From contig NC_091968.1 of the NCBI RefSeq assembly GCF_036711975.1, forward strand, positions 22,940,001-23,004,000: a stretch of 64,000 nucleotides of DNA. The letters are read 5' to 3'. Each line of letters opens with the position of its first letter. Positions within the stretch are counted from its first letter, which is position 1. Source of the DNA: Onthophagus taurus. Its lineage: Eukaryota > Arthropoda > Insecta > Coleoptera > Scarabaeidae. The notes beneath the pieces were generated by a model that saw only the letters and a list, made by a program, of their open reading frames with translations, was not told the origin of the DNA and did not search any database. The position numbers were made by a program, and so were the translations under genes. Below, piece after piece: positions 13,701-23,820 of this stretch.

Positions 13701-16700
13701 CAACGATGTCCTTCCACGAGAAAAATCGTGTGACTAACGTGTGGCATACTGCTTTGTCAAATTGCACAGCAGAAATATGAAACAATTGCATAACTCACGT
13801 TGAGAACTTAATAGAAAAAGACTGGCATACTCATATGGGTAATACTTCCTTTAACGATCTTTCTCCATTTATCATAAACCTCGAAGAGTTTGAATCAGAA
13901 GGTAATAAAGATGAATTCAGTGATGAAGACGATGAATAAAAAATGTTTTGGGGTGTTTATTTACCATTTGTTTTGTTCTATTTCATTCAATTAATTTTTT
14001 TTAATTAAATTTATTAGTATTTTAACCGTTTTAACCTCAACTATTTAGTTACTGAAAATATTACTAAAAATCAGGAAAACAACATAAATTTTATAAGGGT
14101 CCCTAGATAATACCAACAGAAACCCTAGAAAATTTATATTGACAAGTATTATAGAAAAAAAAACGAACTATAACACTAGACCGAGAACTAGAAACATTCG
14201 GGTTTAGCCGCACGTCTCTCAAGACGGCTAAACCCGAATGATTCTAGTTCTCGGTCTTGTGTTAGTTCTAGTGATAGTGTTAGTTTTAGTTTTTTTGCAG
14301 TAAAATATGCAACATAGTGATGTCTTATGCTAACTAGCGCGACCTACCGCTGTCGTTTGTAAAATGGATAAGATGAGGGATATTAATCTATTTGTAGAGT
14401 CTAGAACCGAAACTAGTTAGACTTAAATTCTATATAAAATAAAAGACATAAACTTTTAATTTTATACTAACATCTGGAAAACGACACTGGTTCGAAATTG
14501 TAGGTTCATCTATTTTTTCTAATGTAGAATTTCTTGGTCAGAAATCAGACGCTTTATTCTTTAAAACAAATGGTATTTTAGGTCTTTCGGTATTCTGCAT
14601 TTTTTAAGGTACACCTTTACCTACCAGACAGCATGAAAATCTCTAAAAACGATAAAATAAATTCAGCCTCACTAACGCCTCGCCCATTCTTTTTCCATTT
14701 CCTTTTTTCATCTTGGACCACATCTTTTTGTATAAATTTTTCCCTGATTAATTTGCTGAGATTTCTCTATCTATCAGTTTCACGGCATTTGTCATTTCAA
14801 TCTTCTGACATGAACATTTCGAGCGCCCAAATTATGCTTTTGAAAATCTGCTATCGCCTCTACATTTAATTCTTTTCTAATTTGTTCGTTTCGGACAAAC
14901 CTTGGTGCTACCATCTGCTGTTATTCTAATGATTTTGTTTTGCACTAATTCTAATTTCTTGGTGTTCGTTTTTGATGTGTTACTCCATACTGGGCTAGCG
15001 TATGTGATCAATCCTCGAATTAACGATTTGTATGTAGGAGAAGCATAACTTCTAAATATATATTATTAATTGCACTGTTCTTTGGGTTCCATTTCATATC
15101 ATGGCTGTTTATCGATAGCATAGTGGGATCTCTTATCAACCTTAGTGTGAAAATTTTTGCTTCGCATTTATTAGTATTTAATTCTATGTTCCACCTGGAC
15201 ATCCATTTACTAATTTGGTTGAGTAAGCATTGAAATTGTTCGATTGCTTCTTCTAAGTCTGCATTTTGACATTCCCAGGGTGCTTCAGTTGTGTACAGGG
15301 TGTCCCAATTTCGATGTCCGCATAGGCTATCTCCGAAACTAAAAGAGATAGAAAAAAAGTAGCTTACATGTCTTGATCTCGTTTTTCGAGAAAATGCTAA
15401 TGCCGAAAACTCCGAACAGCTATCGTCTTTTGTTTTCGTCCTATCGGCAAAAACTGAAAATTATGCGAAAACGACAATCGCGAATATCTCACTTATTATC
15501 AAAGATGGAGTATTATAAATAAAACATTATATGGGCAACTTTTTACGAAGAATTCAGTGGCGTAGGTAGAATTTTTTTCCCATTTTTTATTTTCGAGATT
15601 TTTGACGTAACTTTATTTTTTTAAATGGAAACCATAGTTGGCTATGACCTAAAATAATTTGTTATTTTCTTCTGATAACAAATATATATAGTTTGTGGGG
15701 CATATTTCTTATAGTTATTGAATAATTAACAAAAATTCATTTTGTTCTATCTAAACATAATGTATGTATTTAAAAGTTAATGTTGCTATGGTGATAACCA
15801 TACATACTATGATGGAACATAATGTATCAAATAATTGCCAAAGTTTGTATTTAAAAATTCGATAACAACTCTGGCATTATGAGCTGGTATGATGCACCAG
15901 CATGTTAGGTGTCAAAGTATAACAAAACTAAATAAAACTTTACAATGAACTTCGAAAATTATGAAAATGTAACATGATGAAATGCTATATGTTATCAGAT
16001 AAGAATGCGACGTTAGCCGCGGAATTATATTTCACAAGGTATTCGGAAAGAAGACAACCGCACGTAAGAACCTTCAGCCGGTTAGCAGAAAATTTAATAG
16101 ATTTTTGGTCCATCCCCAAACCACGTGCAAAAACATACCAAAATGGCCTGCAAGAGGATGAAGTCAATGTGTTGGCTTCACTTGCGATAAATCCATCAAC
16201 ATCTTGCAGAGAAATTGAACAAGACGTCTGACCCAAAAACCGCTGCTTCCGAATATGAAAGAAAAATATGTATAAACCATACAAAGCGGGCCTAACTCAT
16301 TATTTACGTGCAGGAGATGTCAATCTAAGATTAGAATTTTGTAGATGATATTTAGAAAAATTAAATAATCTGCTGTTTGTTCAAAATGTCATCTGGACCA
16401 ATGAAGTCTCTGAGTGTTCAAAGAAGGTTGAGGTTCAATGTATGGTGTGCCCTTTTAGGTAATAGAATGTTGGCATATAGTATCTACCATAAAAACTTAA
16501 ACTCAGGTAATACCTCAATATATCAAGGCAGCACATTGTGCTTCTGGTCGACAATTTGCCATTAAATAAGTCTCAAATGATATATTTTCAATATGACGGA
16601 GCACCAGCACATAATGCCAGAGTTGTCAGTGAATTTTTAAATACTACTACAAACTTTGGCAATAATTGGAAACAATGGGCACGTTCAGCCGGTGTCAACT

Positions 16701-19700
16701 GTTAAGTTGCTATATTAGCAGTCGCGGCTAAACGATATGCTAAGTCAGCGCTGTTACGCAGCAGTTTAGTAAATATCTCAGCGTAAGTAATCTGCGCTTA
16801 GTTTGTCAGCGGTTGTGAAATTCTAGGTTAGGATTAATATTTTTTGTTTCTCCCCTTTAATTTTGAAAACTGGCAGAACTGTATAAAATGAAATGAACCT
16901 TAAAATCGACATCATCATCCATTATCTCTTGTAATAACACAAAATTTTCAAAAATATTATTGTTGGCCATAGGTTTAGGTTATGCTGAACTGCTAATTCT
17001 CAATTGCTTGTTCAGCCGATTTCGTTCCGCTGTATTAAAGCTCATACAACTAGCTGACTGATTTAATTCAACTGTTGACACCTGCTGAACGTACCCAATG
17101 TTTTCCATCGTGGCATTGTTATCACCATAACAACATTAAGTTTTAAATACGTACAATAGTTTTAGAAAGAACAAAAAAAATTGATACATTATGTTCCATC
17201 ATAGTATGTATGGTTATCACCATAGCAACATTAACTTTTAAATACATACATTAGTTTTAGATAGAACAAAATGAATTTTTGTTAATTATTCAATAACTAT
17301 AAGAAATATACCCCACAAACTATATATATTTGTTATCAGAAGAAAATAACAAATTATTTTAGGTCATAGCCAACTATGGTTTCCATTTAAAAAAATAAAG
17401 TTATGTCTCAAATCTCGAAAATAAAAGATGGGAAAAAAATTCTACCTACGCCACTGAATTCTTCGTAAAAAGTTGCCCATATAATGTTTTATTTATAATA
17501 CTCCATCTTTGATAATAAGTGAGATATTCGCTATTGTCGTTTTCGCAAAATTGTCAGTTTTTGCCGATAGGGCGAAAACAAAAGACGATAGCTGTTCGGA
17601 GTTTTCGGCATTAGCATTTTCTCGAAAAACGAGATCATGACATGTAAGCTACTTTTTTTCTATCTCTTTTAATTTCGGAGATAGCCTATGTGGACATCGA
17701 AATTGGGACACCCTGTACATTGAAGATATTGTTTTACGTAACTCGCGTGCCTTTTCTAACATTAATGTGTACAAGTCTCTGTTTCTGACATTTGTATTGT
17801 CCAAAATGGAATATGGCTCTGTAATTTTGTCGCCACAAAATATATGTCATAGACTTATTTCCGCTTTCTTCCATGATATTGGGAAATAACCTAAGTTAAG
17901 GCTGCTATGATATGATACAGACATGATATATATACATATGATACATATGGTTGATTATTTTGTCTGGAAGGTTTTTCAGTGGAATATTTGGTAGTAGATC
18001 GTATCCGGGGGAGCCTAGTAGTTCGTTGAGGTAGATGCCATTTGGATTATTTGCTCTGCAACTCCAGAATTATGTTTTAGAAATTATCAGAATTATTATT
18101 TATGGCCAAACAATTTCAATATTGTTAGTTTCTGATGATCGAGAATGTCTATCGGTACTATAGCATTTATAACCAGCAATTCTGAAGTCTTCTCCAGTTG
18201 CAAGATCCGTTTCCGTTGTACAAGCAATATCGACTTTATAAGCAGGCATAAATGTTGTAAGTAGGTGGTTTTGTTTTTTAATTCCATTGACATTATAGTT
18301 TAGGATGTTGATATTTGCTAGATCTTGGAAATTTTTAGGAGGCATTGAATAAAGTTGGGAGTATGTTTAGGAAGTAATGTTTGATTTGATTCAGAAAAGG
18401 AGTGATTTAAGATTGTTTTAAGAAAATTCATGATAGATCATACTATTGAAGGAGTTTCTAGGGAGTGTAGCCGCTACGATCACGTCATCGTTCGATACGG
18501 TGACCACATGTGTTTTTTCAGTTCTTGTATTTTCGGACTTTCGGACTTTTAGTACTTCTGGAGGAAGGGTTATGTGTTTGAGTATTAGCATTGCTTGAGA
18601 TTTGGACAGACTTAGGTTTTGGACAGCATACAACGTATTTGGGATGACGTAACGTGATGATGTGGGTTGCGCTGTTGCCTGTGAGTATTTCTTCTGAGAT
18701 GTCGTGGGTGTTGTTTTTGTATATCGATGTGTATTCTACATCCTCTGTAGTTGACAGGATGAACTTCTCTGCAATTACCACATTTAGGTGGGTCGCTCTT
18801 TTTCTTCTTACATAGAACATGGTTGTGTTTTTTGCCATATTTTCGTTTGAGCCAGCATTATGTTCTGTGATTTTTTCTAGGTTCTATGATGATGATAGCA
18901 ATACTTATTTCTTTAATGTTAAATACTTCCTTTCAACTGTTATTATTGGTAACCCATAGGCGAGTAGTTCTTCTTTAATTTTGTCTTCTATAATCGAAGG
19001 AGGAACGTTGCTCAGAATTACGGATATGATTCTTTTTATTGCATCTCGATAAGTGTGGAATTCTATAACTTATCTCGATTAACAGGCAATCTCTATGGAC
19101 GACAGACATTTAGTTGGGCTGAGAAGGCTGGACGAGCTTTTAATGATGTTAAGCAAATCCTCCAGTTGCATCACTCGGATTTAAAGAAGTCTTGTGTGGC
19201 ACAAACAAAAAGCTGGAATGCTTGGTGATTGTTTGATACCTCTTCTGCAATAATTTTAATTGTACCAGGAACACACCTTAAGGAATAAGATGACCACCAT
19301 GCGAACTTGCTGATTAGAGATTACATGGTGCGACTACCCGAATCCTCCGCACAAGAAAAGGATTCGAGTCTTCAACGATCGAGTATCAAGAGGCTAAAGA
19401 CACACTGCATGTCATTGCAAGAGATTTTACTCTCAACTTAGGAGCCCAGCAAGAAAAAACAATATATAGTAGCGTTTCGTTATATTCCGATATCTTTCAG
19501 TTTCTATCCTTTACATTGCACAATGTTTTCTGAATGCAGATGTTTTCATCTACAAATTTCAAGTTTGATTTCGCATGAAGCAGTTATCATGTATAGAAGA
19601 AGCTCAAATTTCACCAACCTTGAAACATTAAGGAGTATACTACACAAAAGTCTAAAATGATCTGCCCACGCAATCAAAGTAAAGTTGAACAATTAACGCC

Positions 19701-20637
19701 TACATTTTGGTCTGGATTTGCAAAATGTTAATAAAACGCCCACATAAAAAAATTAATTAAAAATCCTCCTACTTACCCTGCACGAATAAACATCAGACCG
19801 CTTTTTCGAAGTCAGTGCATAAGCCAGTTCCATTACAACGTACTGCAAATGGACGTCGTCCACGGTCCATCCATAAAACGGTAACAAATACCCAAAAAAC
19901 TCCTGATTCAAACCAACCATTTTCATTTTAACCTCTTTAAACACTTCGGGAATAATCGGCGATCCAAAAACTTTCCTAACCTCATCGTTATCCTTATCAT
20001 TTTCTTGTTTATTTAAAACATTAACAATTTTCCTCGAAACTAATTGCAATTTTTCTTCGTTCATCCCATTTTTGGGATCCAACAACCCATTCATTAACAT
20101 TTTTTGGTTAACATGACCAACGCTGCGTTTGTATTTATCGATTTTTGGTACAATTTCTTTAGCTGAACATGTTATTTTCGATTCTGTTGATTCATCCGAA
20201 GATAATTTGATTAAAATCGATTTTAATTGTGATATTATATCTGTTTTAGACGAAGACGCTACAACCGGGATTAAACTAAAAACATCGACGGTTCCTAAAC
20301 GAATCCCGGTTTCAATTTCGCTTAAATAATGATGAAGATCATCATTAACAGCGTTTGGCCCGTTAATTAAATAACCAAAAATGTTAATTAGGTTGTTACG
20401 AAGATGAAATCCCAATTTTAAGGTGTAAATTCCGAGGATTCCTTCGTTTCCGATGATTTCGTCTTCGTAGATATCGGAAAATTTTAATGGTTTAATTTGT
20501 TTTAAATCTTCGGTACGTATCTAAATACATGTTAATAATTATTTTAATGTAATCGTTTTTTAAAATTAAGTCTTTCTTACCTCAGAAGCTGTAATTATGG
20601 TGATAATAGCCAATAGGATTATCCCAAAATTGGCCAT
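1..20637 (-). CDS. Giant secreted modular protein, 4 exons, 3' end beyond window
   Basis: I do not recognise this family. Exons on the minus strand are 20637-20581, 20520-19777, 11399-8567 and 4779-1. All junctions are GT-AG and the phases (0, 0, 1) join without a stop, giving at least 2,804 residues with the end off the left edge. The product starts with a hydrophobic signal peptide and has no evident membrane span, so I infer secretion. A cysteine module, C-x5(7)-C-x28-31-C-x4-C (usually followed by x-W), recurs near residues 745, 948, 1426, 1626 and 1822, about 200 residues apart, with a variant at 2020. Five R-x-K-R sites and an Asn/Asp/Glu/Tyr-rich linker lie between the third and fourth modules. 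The last ~750 residues hold shorter repeats of ~65 residues. Introns 2 and 3 are swollen by transposons, but the exons show no frameshift. Transcript data could add exons I missed. Confidence 0.8.
4960..7420 (+). mobile_element. Decayed Jockey-type non-LTR retrotransposon
   Basis: Translation in shifting frames gives the order typical of Jockey ORF2. An endonuclease start (LDVCLIAETHFTKKS near 5,050, FIVGGDL near 5,840) is followed by the EN-RT linker (LKRKWHQTRTPVDKTALN at about 6,245-6,300). Reverse-transcriptase blocks follow: NPKKAPGFD near 6,880, a PISLVPVISKLFEK-like block near 6,970 and a degraded GVP.GS / FANDTA motif near 7,170-7,230. Many stops and deletions make it a dead fossil. 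It lies in intron 3 of the giant gene, antisense to it, and is interrupted by a foldback element at 5,408-5,673. Confidence 0.8.
5408..5673. repeat. Foldback/MITE with 35-bp near-perfect inverted ends
   Basis: The left arm (5408-5442) begins AAAGTCCCTAGATTTACAAA and the right arm (5639-5673) is its reverse complement. About 196 bp of non-coding sequence lie between. Flanks (GTCACTAAA / TTTAATAGTCAC) are also loosely inverted, so I cannot fix the target duplication. It sits inside the decayed Jockey element. Confidence 0.7.
7430..8566. other. Remainder of giant-gene intron 3, no gene seen
   Basis: AT-rich sequence without coding structure. A palindromic patch near 7,948-7,983 (ACTAAAACTAGTTTTTAG) and a promoter-like patch (CCATGGTGAT near 8,072 followed by GTAAGTAC near 8,133) resemble the duplicated blocks at 48.65-49.03 kb. 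I see no RNA gene. Confidence 0.5.
8567..11399 (-). CDS. Exon 3 of giant secreted protein: Cys modules and basic processing sites
   Basis: This 2,833-nt exon encodes residues 268-1211 plus one base of the next codon. It holds a degenerate cysteine pair at 475/481 and two full modules: C745-x7-C753-x31-C785-x4-C790-x-W792 and C948-x5-C954-x31-C986-x4-C991-x-W993. The identical x31 spacing and ~203-residue offset indicate an internal duplication. R-x-K-R sites end at residues 454, 1069, 1103, 1139 and 1154, four of them within 90 residues. After them comes a linker rich in Asn, Glu, Asp and Tyr that runs across the splice into exon 4. The donor is GTGAGT at 8566. In-frame reading past it runs into intron sequence. 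Confidence 0.85.
11555..11665 (+). mobile_element. Short LINE reverse-transcriptase fragment
   Basis: The plus strand encodes ITEVKYLGIILDSKLNWN, the conserved block just after the polymerase active site in Jockey/R1-type reverse transcriptases. The frame then stops. It is a small fossil in giant-gene intron 2. Confidence 0.6.
11740..12376 (+). repeat. Left part of CTAGTTCTAG-flanked repeat element (copy 1)
   Basis: About 118-bp diverged subrepeats share TTTGACATATTTGTAATC, CCTTTAAAATGAGT, ACTTCCGGTT and GTCAACGTCAATTTTGACAT-like words. They lead into an edge with ACCCGAATGTTTCTAGTTCT and TCTAGTTTTAGATC. The same family appears at 27.5-29.4 and 49.1-50.6 kb. This copy is split by the Tc1/mariner element at 12,379 and resumes at 14,171. 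Confidence 0.7.
12379..14170 (+). mobile_element. Tc1/mariner-superfamily transposon, 1,792 bp
   Basis: Inverted ends read TAGTTCGTTTTTTTTCTATA on the left and the same, with one extra T, on the complement of the right end. TA duplications flank it at 12377-12378 and 14171-14172. Removing the element restores CTAGAACTAACACTAGACC, a word also present intact (CTAACACTAGACC) near 49,107, which confirms the insertion site. It encodes a damaged DDE transposase. Confidence 0.88.
12538..13939 (+). pseudogene. Broken DDE transposase (IS630/Tc1/mariner superfamily)
   Basis: The N-terminal part starts MNARKKRNLLGVELKR at 12,538, stops at 12,681, and shifts frame before the catalytic region. The main frame from 12,974 carries the three acidic residues of the DDE fold: first D in FLDETWIY, second in VIMDNAPYHS, and the E in CQHNAIELVWAYCK. 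By my count 83 residues lie between the second D and the E, far more than the 34-41 usual in this superfamily. One TGA at 13,778 interrupts the C-terminus, which would otherwise run to an acidic tail ending at 13,939. The protein is not functional as it stands. It would have cut and pasted the surrounding element. Confidence 0.85.
14171..14345 (+). repeat. Right part of CTAGTTCTAG element (copy 1) with long palindrome
   Basis: ACTAGACCGAGAACTAGAAA, then CATTCGGGTTTAGCCG, is followed after a 12-bp spacer by CGGCTAAACCCGAATG and TTCTAGTTCTCGGTCT, forming an imperfect foldback. Then ATGCAACATAGTGATGTCTT repeats a word of the left part at about 12,334, so the element carries two similar edges in direct orientation around the palindrome. 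Confidence 0.65.
14600..15293 (-). mobile_element. 3' part of Jockey-type LINE (RT C-terminus)
   Basis: The minus strand encodes the thumb/late RT region (WNIELNTNKCEAKIFTLRLI, then WNPKNSA.....NIYLEVML) with stops. It is the downstream half of the element whose upstream half lies at 18,090-19,065. The Tc1-like element at 15,296-17,715 separates them. Confidence 0.65.
15974..16680 (+). pseudogene. Tc1-like transposase remnant
   Basis: This is the interrupted coding part of the long-TIR element. The DNA-binding N-terminus is open for 86 codons and then frameshifted. The YDGAPAHNARV block carries the second catalytic Asp. Stops and the nested insertion from about 16,674 destroy the rest. Related N-terminal sequences occur at 38.5 kb and 52.6-53.0 kb. 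Confidence 0.7.
16674..17102. mobile_element. Nested MITE, ~430 bp
   Basis: Left end ATGGGCACGTTCAGCCGGTG and right-end complement ATTGGGTACGTTCAGCAGGT form inverted repeats of about 30 bp. There is no coding content. It interrupts the transposase of the long-TIR element, so it is younger than that element. Confidence 0.7.
17718..17890 (+). mobile_element. Small LINE fragment (RT C-terminal motif)
   Basis: The plus strand encodes NVYKSLFLTFVLSKMEYGSV, matching the 'LY-slvrs-LEY' block of non-LTR reverse transcriptases. It is opposite in strand to the Jockey fragments on both sides, so it may be a separate insertion. Confidence 0.45.
18090..19065 (-). mobile_element. 5' part of Jockey-type LINE (ORF1 and endonuclease start)
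   Basis: The minus strand shows gag-like ORF1 pieces (EDKIKEELLAYGLPITTVER near 18,980 and an ORF around 18,838-18,518 with RHPKYVVCCPKPK). The ORF2 start follows at 18,345 (NILNYNVNGIKKQNHLLTTF, then DIACTTETDL), the N-terminus of an AP-type endonuclease. The element is frameshifted and pairs with the RT part at 14.6-15.3 kb. Confidence 0.65.
19066..19776. other. Giant-gene intron 2, remainder
   Basis: Mostly featureless. The plus strand near 19,105-19,165 can encode TFSWAEKAGRAFNDVKQILQ, which resembles the RT-RNase H junction of Ty3/Gypsy elements. This is too short to call a retroelement. No exon was found. Confidence 0.35.
19777..20520 (-). CDS. Exon 2 of giant secreted protein: N-terminal region
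   Basis: The 248 codons (residues 20-267) lie between an ATTTAG acceptor and a GTAAGT donor. The sequence is helical and of mixed charge, with no domain I recognise. It carries two basic sites, KYKR at residues 148-151 and SKKR at 257-260, both followed by Ser, which look like proprotein-convertase sites. Cysteines are at 137 and 266. The open frame continues past the donor for only eight codons, so the splice is needed. Confidence 0.78.
20581..20637 (-). CDS. Exon 1 of giant secreted protein: signal peptide
   Basis: The 19 codons encode MANFGIILLAIITIITASE, a classic short n-region plus hydrophobic core with small residues before the likely cleavage point. A GTAAGA donor follows directly. 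The ATG at 20637 is the only start that gives a secretion signal, and the exon joins exon 2 in phase 0. Confidence 0.8.
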
Positions 20638-21540
20638 TACCCGCGGAACTAACTTTAAAAATTAAATTTGTAGTTTAAACTTTAACTTATACGTAAATTT
20701 TAATTTAAAGTATTATTTTTTTACGTAACTTATAAACCGTTAGGAATTATTTTATGTTGGACTGGACGTATACGATTTCAAAAGTTCAAAACCGTAATCT
20801 TTTTATTAAGATTTATATAAGTTTCAATTTTACAATGAATTATTGTATTATTATTGAATGAGTAATTAAAATAATGTTACGATATTATTTAACAATATCG
20901 TAATTAAAATACAATTGATTCTTTTATATCGAACATCCTACGTTTGAAATGATTTAAAAGAATGAAATTGCGATTTAATTTAAATGTATTTGTAATTTTT
21001 GTGTAAATAAACAATGTTTTATTGCTAATAATAGTATATTATTATATGAGATATAATAAGGGCTATTATTCAAGAGCGTAGCGAGGGGCATAATTAAACT
21101 GAGTGAATAATAGCTCATTATATGCGAGTAGAATACTATACTTACTCCACGACTATTGAAATTGATTCCATAAATTTATTTTTTAAATAAATTTTTGAAT
21201 AAAGTTTAAACGTCAATGTGACATGTTACTAACTGTAACCAACTTCACAACAATTTATCAAAATTAAATGTCAATTTTATAATAAGTAGTTTTCTTTAAA
21301 AAAAATTAATTGATTTATGCTTAAATCATACGAAAAAAGGAATTTATTTAGGTTTTTTTAATATCAAACCTTTAGAAACTCTAAAAAAATTGAATTAAAT
21401 TGACGTTTTTTAAAATTACTACTTACTATTATTCACTCCGTGAAAAATGACTACGCTTTTATTTTACAAAACTCATTCATAAGGTATATATTATACGGTA
21501 GTCGTGGACAAAATATTTATTTGCGCAAATCTATAAATTT
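20638..21540. other. Upstream region of the giant gene
   Basis: AT-rich, with no coding structure. It holds the candidate TATA box. Around 21,027-21,135 lies an imperfect inverted repeat (ATAGTATATTATTATATGAG against ATAGTATTCTACTCGCATAT on the complement), possibly a small MITE. Confidence 0.4.
20812..20820 (-). promoter_or_regulatory. Candidate TATA box of the giant secreted-protein gene
   Basis: The minus strand reads TTATATAAAT about 180 bases upstream of the exon 1 ATG. This is a reasonable distance if the 5' UTR is about 150 bases. The call rests on the motif and position only. Confidence 0.35.
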
Positions 21541-23820
21541 AAAGTAAAAGGGGTTAAAAATGTAAACATAGTCAGTTCTTTACAGATTTCTGTAAATTTA
21601 ATCGCCCAATTTAATTTACTTAATAAATGAATTAATTTGTATAATTTTGATTTTGATGTGAAATTTAAGAATATGGTCTTATTTACTTAAAATTAAAATT
21701 ATTATTAAAGAAATTTAATGAAATATAAACAATTTAATATTTTAAAATATTTCTAATAGATGTCGCCACAATATTTTTTGTTTGTTTACAAAACAAGGTG
21801 TTTAACAAGGTGTTCTTCGATTCTGCGTGTTTTCATTAAATATTATAGTTGGATAACACAGGTAAGTTTATATTTATATATTTAAACTAAAACATTTGTA
21901 TTATCTACAATATCATTTGATTTTGAACATTTTTTCTTAGTTATTAGTGGCATTCATGTTTCTATTTTTCTATATTTCATACTATCAGTTGTTTAACTCA
22001 AGAAATCTCACTAGTATTATGTTATATTCGATAAATTAATGAATTTGTTATGATTTTTAAATAATGAAACGGGTTGAAAAGTAAACGCAATCTGTCACTT
22101 TTTTTACAGGTATCTGTAAATGTTTTCGCATACATCAATTTAAATATTAAATTAATTAATTAATCTGTATAATTTTGATTTCGAGGAGAAATTTAAGAAT
22201 ATGTTCCCATTTAGTTTAAATTGAAATTATTTTAAAAAAATTTTTATAAAATTTAATTATAAAAAGTAATTTAACAGATTCGATAATAGATGTCGCCATA
22301 GTATTTTTGTTGACGTTTTCGTTTGTATTATAGGTGTTTGTTTACAAAACAAGGTGTTTAAAAGAAAATCTTCGATTCTGCATGTTTTCTTTAAATATTA
22401 TAGTTAGATAAGACAGGTAAGTTTATATTTATATATTTAAACTAAATCATTTGTATTTTTTACAATATCATTTGATTTTGAACATTTTTTCTTAGTTATT
22501 GGCGGCATTCATGTTTCTATTTTTCTATATTTCATACTATGAGTAAGTATGTTGTATAACTCAAGAAATCTCACTATTGTTGTGTTATATTCGATAAATT
22601 AATGAATTTGATATGATTTTTAAATAATGAAAATGATTAAAAAGTAAACACAATGTCACTTTTTTTACAGGTTTCTGTAAATGTTTTCGCATAAATCAAT
22701 TTAAATAATAAATTAATTAATTAATCTGTATAATTTTGATTTTGAGAAGAAATTTAAGAAAGTGTTCTCATTTAGTTTAAATTGAAATTATTTTTAAAAC
22801 AATTTTATAAAATTTAATTAAAAAAAATAATTTAACAGATTCGATAATAGATGTCGCCATAGTATTTTTGTTGACGTTTTCGTTTGTATTATAGGTGTTT
22901 GTTTAAAAGTTAAATGTTATTTGAATTTGAACATTTTTCTTAGTTATCAGTGGCGTTCATGTTTCTATTTTTCTATATTTCATACTATGAGTTGTTTAAC
23001 TCAAGAAATCTTATTAGTATTGTGTTATATTGGATAAATTAATGAATTTGTTATGGTTTTTAAATAATGAAAAGGATTAAAAAGTAAACGCAATCTGTCA
23101 CCTTTTTACAGGTTTCTGTAAATGTTTTCGCATAAATCAATTTAAATAATAAATTAATTAATTAATTTGTATAATTTGGATTTTGAGGAGAAATTTAAGA
23201 AAGTGTTCTCATTTATTTTAAATTTAAATTATTTAAAAAAAATTTTTTTTAAATTTAATTAAAAAAAGTAATTTAATAGATTCGATAATAGATGTCGCCA
23301 CAGTATTTTTTGTTGACGTTTGTGTTTGGATTATAAGTGTTTGTTTAAAAGAAAATTCTTTTTAATTTTTCAGCGAAAATCTTCGATTCTGCAAGTTTTT
23401 TTTACTTAAATCTTAAAGTTGGATAACACAGGTAAGTCGTTTATATATTTAAACTAAATCGATTGTATTATCTACAACATTATTTGATTTTGAACATTTT
23501 TTCTTAGTTTTTAGTGGCGTTCATGTTTCTATTTTTCTATATTTCATACTATGAGTTGTATAACTCAAGAAATCTCATTATTATTGTGTTATATTCGATA
23601 AATTAATGAATTTGTTATGATTTTTAAGTAATCAAAAAGTTTAAGAAAATAAACGCAAACTGTCACTTTTTTTACAGGTTTCTGTAAATATTTTCGCATA
23701 AATCAATTTAAATAATAAATTAATTAATTAGTTTATAATTTTGATTTTGAGGAGAAATTTATGAAAATGTTCTCATTTACTTAAAATTGAAATTATTTTT
23801 GAAAGATTTTATGAGTAATT
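21540..23820 (+). repeat. Tandem ~550-bp units with paired splice-like sites (block 1)
   Basis: About four and a half diverged units. Each carries an acceptor-like tract (TTTTTTTACAG at 22109, 22670, 23111 and 23677; a weaker form at 21585), then GATGTCGCCACAATATTTTT, CTTCGATTCTG and a donor-like AACACAGGTAAGT at 21862, 22417 and 23432. The acceptor-to-donor segments are about 280-320 bp, the donor-to-acceptor gaps about 250 bp. One unit lost its donor by deletion near 22,905. I see no conserved open frame, so these look like duplicated non-coding exon and promoter units. Confidence 0.75.

Larger units (their letters stand above)
15296..17715 (+). mobile_element. Tc1-like element with very long inverted repeats (~550-600 bp)
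   Basis: Ends read CAGGGTGTCCCAATTTCGAT and its complement, flanked by TA at 15294-15295 and 17716-17717. The inverted arms extend roughly 15,296-15,850 and 17,150-17,715 with few mismatches. Between them are remnants of a transposase: a helix-turn-helix-type N-terminus (YSERRQPHVRTFSRLAENL, then NPSTSCREIEQD, 15,974-16,231) and the second catalytic block (FQYDGAPAHNARVVSEFLN near 16,590). The third catalytic block is missing where another small element inserted. Confidence 0.85.

Noticed and set aside
19105..19165. Ty3/Gypsy-like peptide FSWAEKAGRAFNDVKQILQ
   Set aside because: Only about 20 residues resemble the family, with no LTRs, protease or integrase nearby; mentioned but not called.
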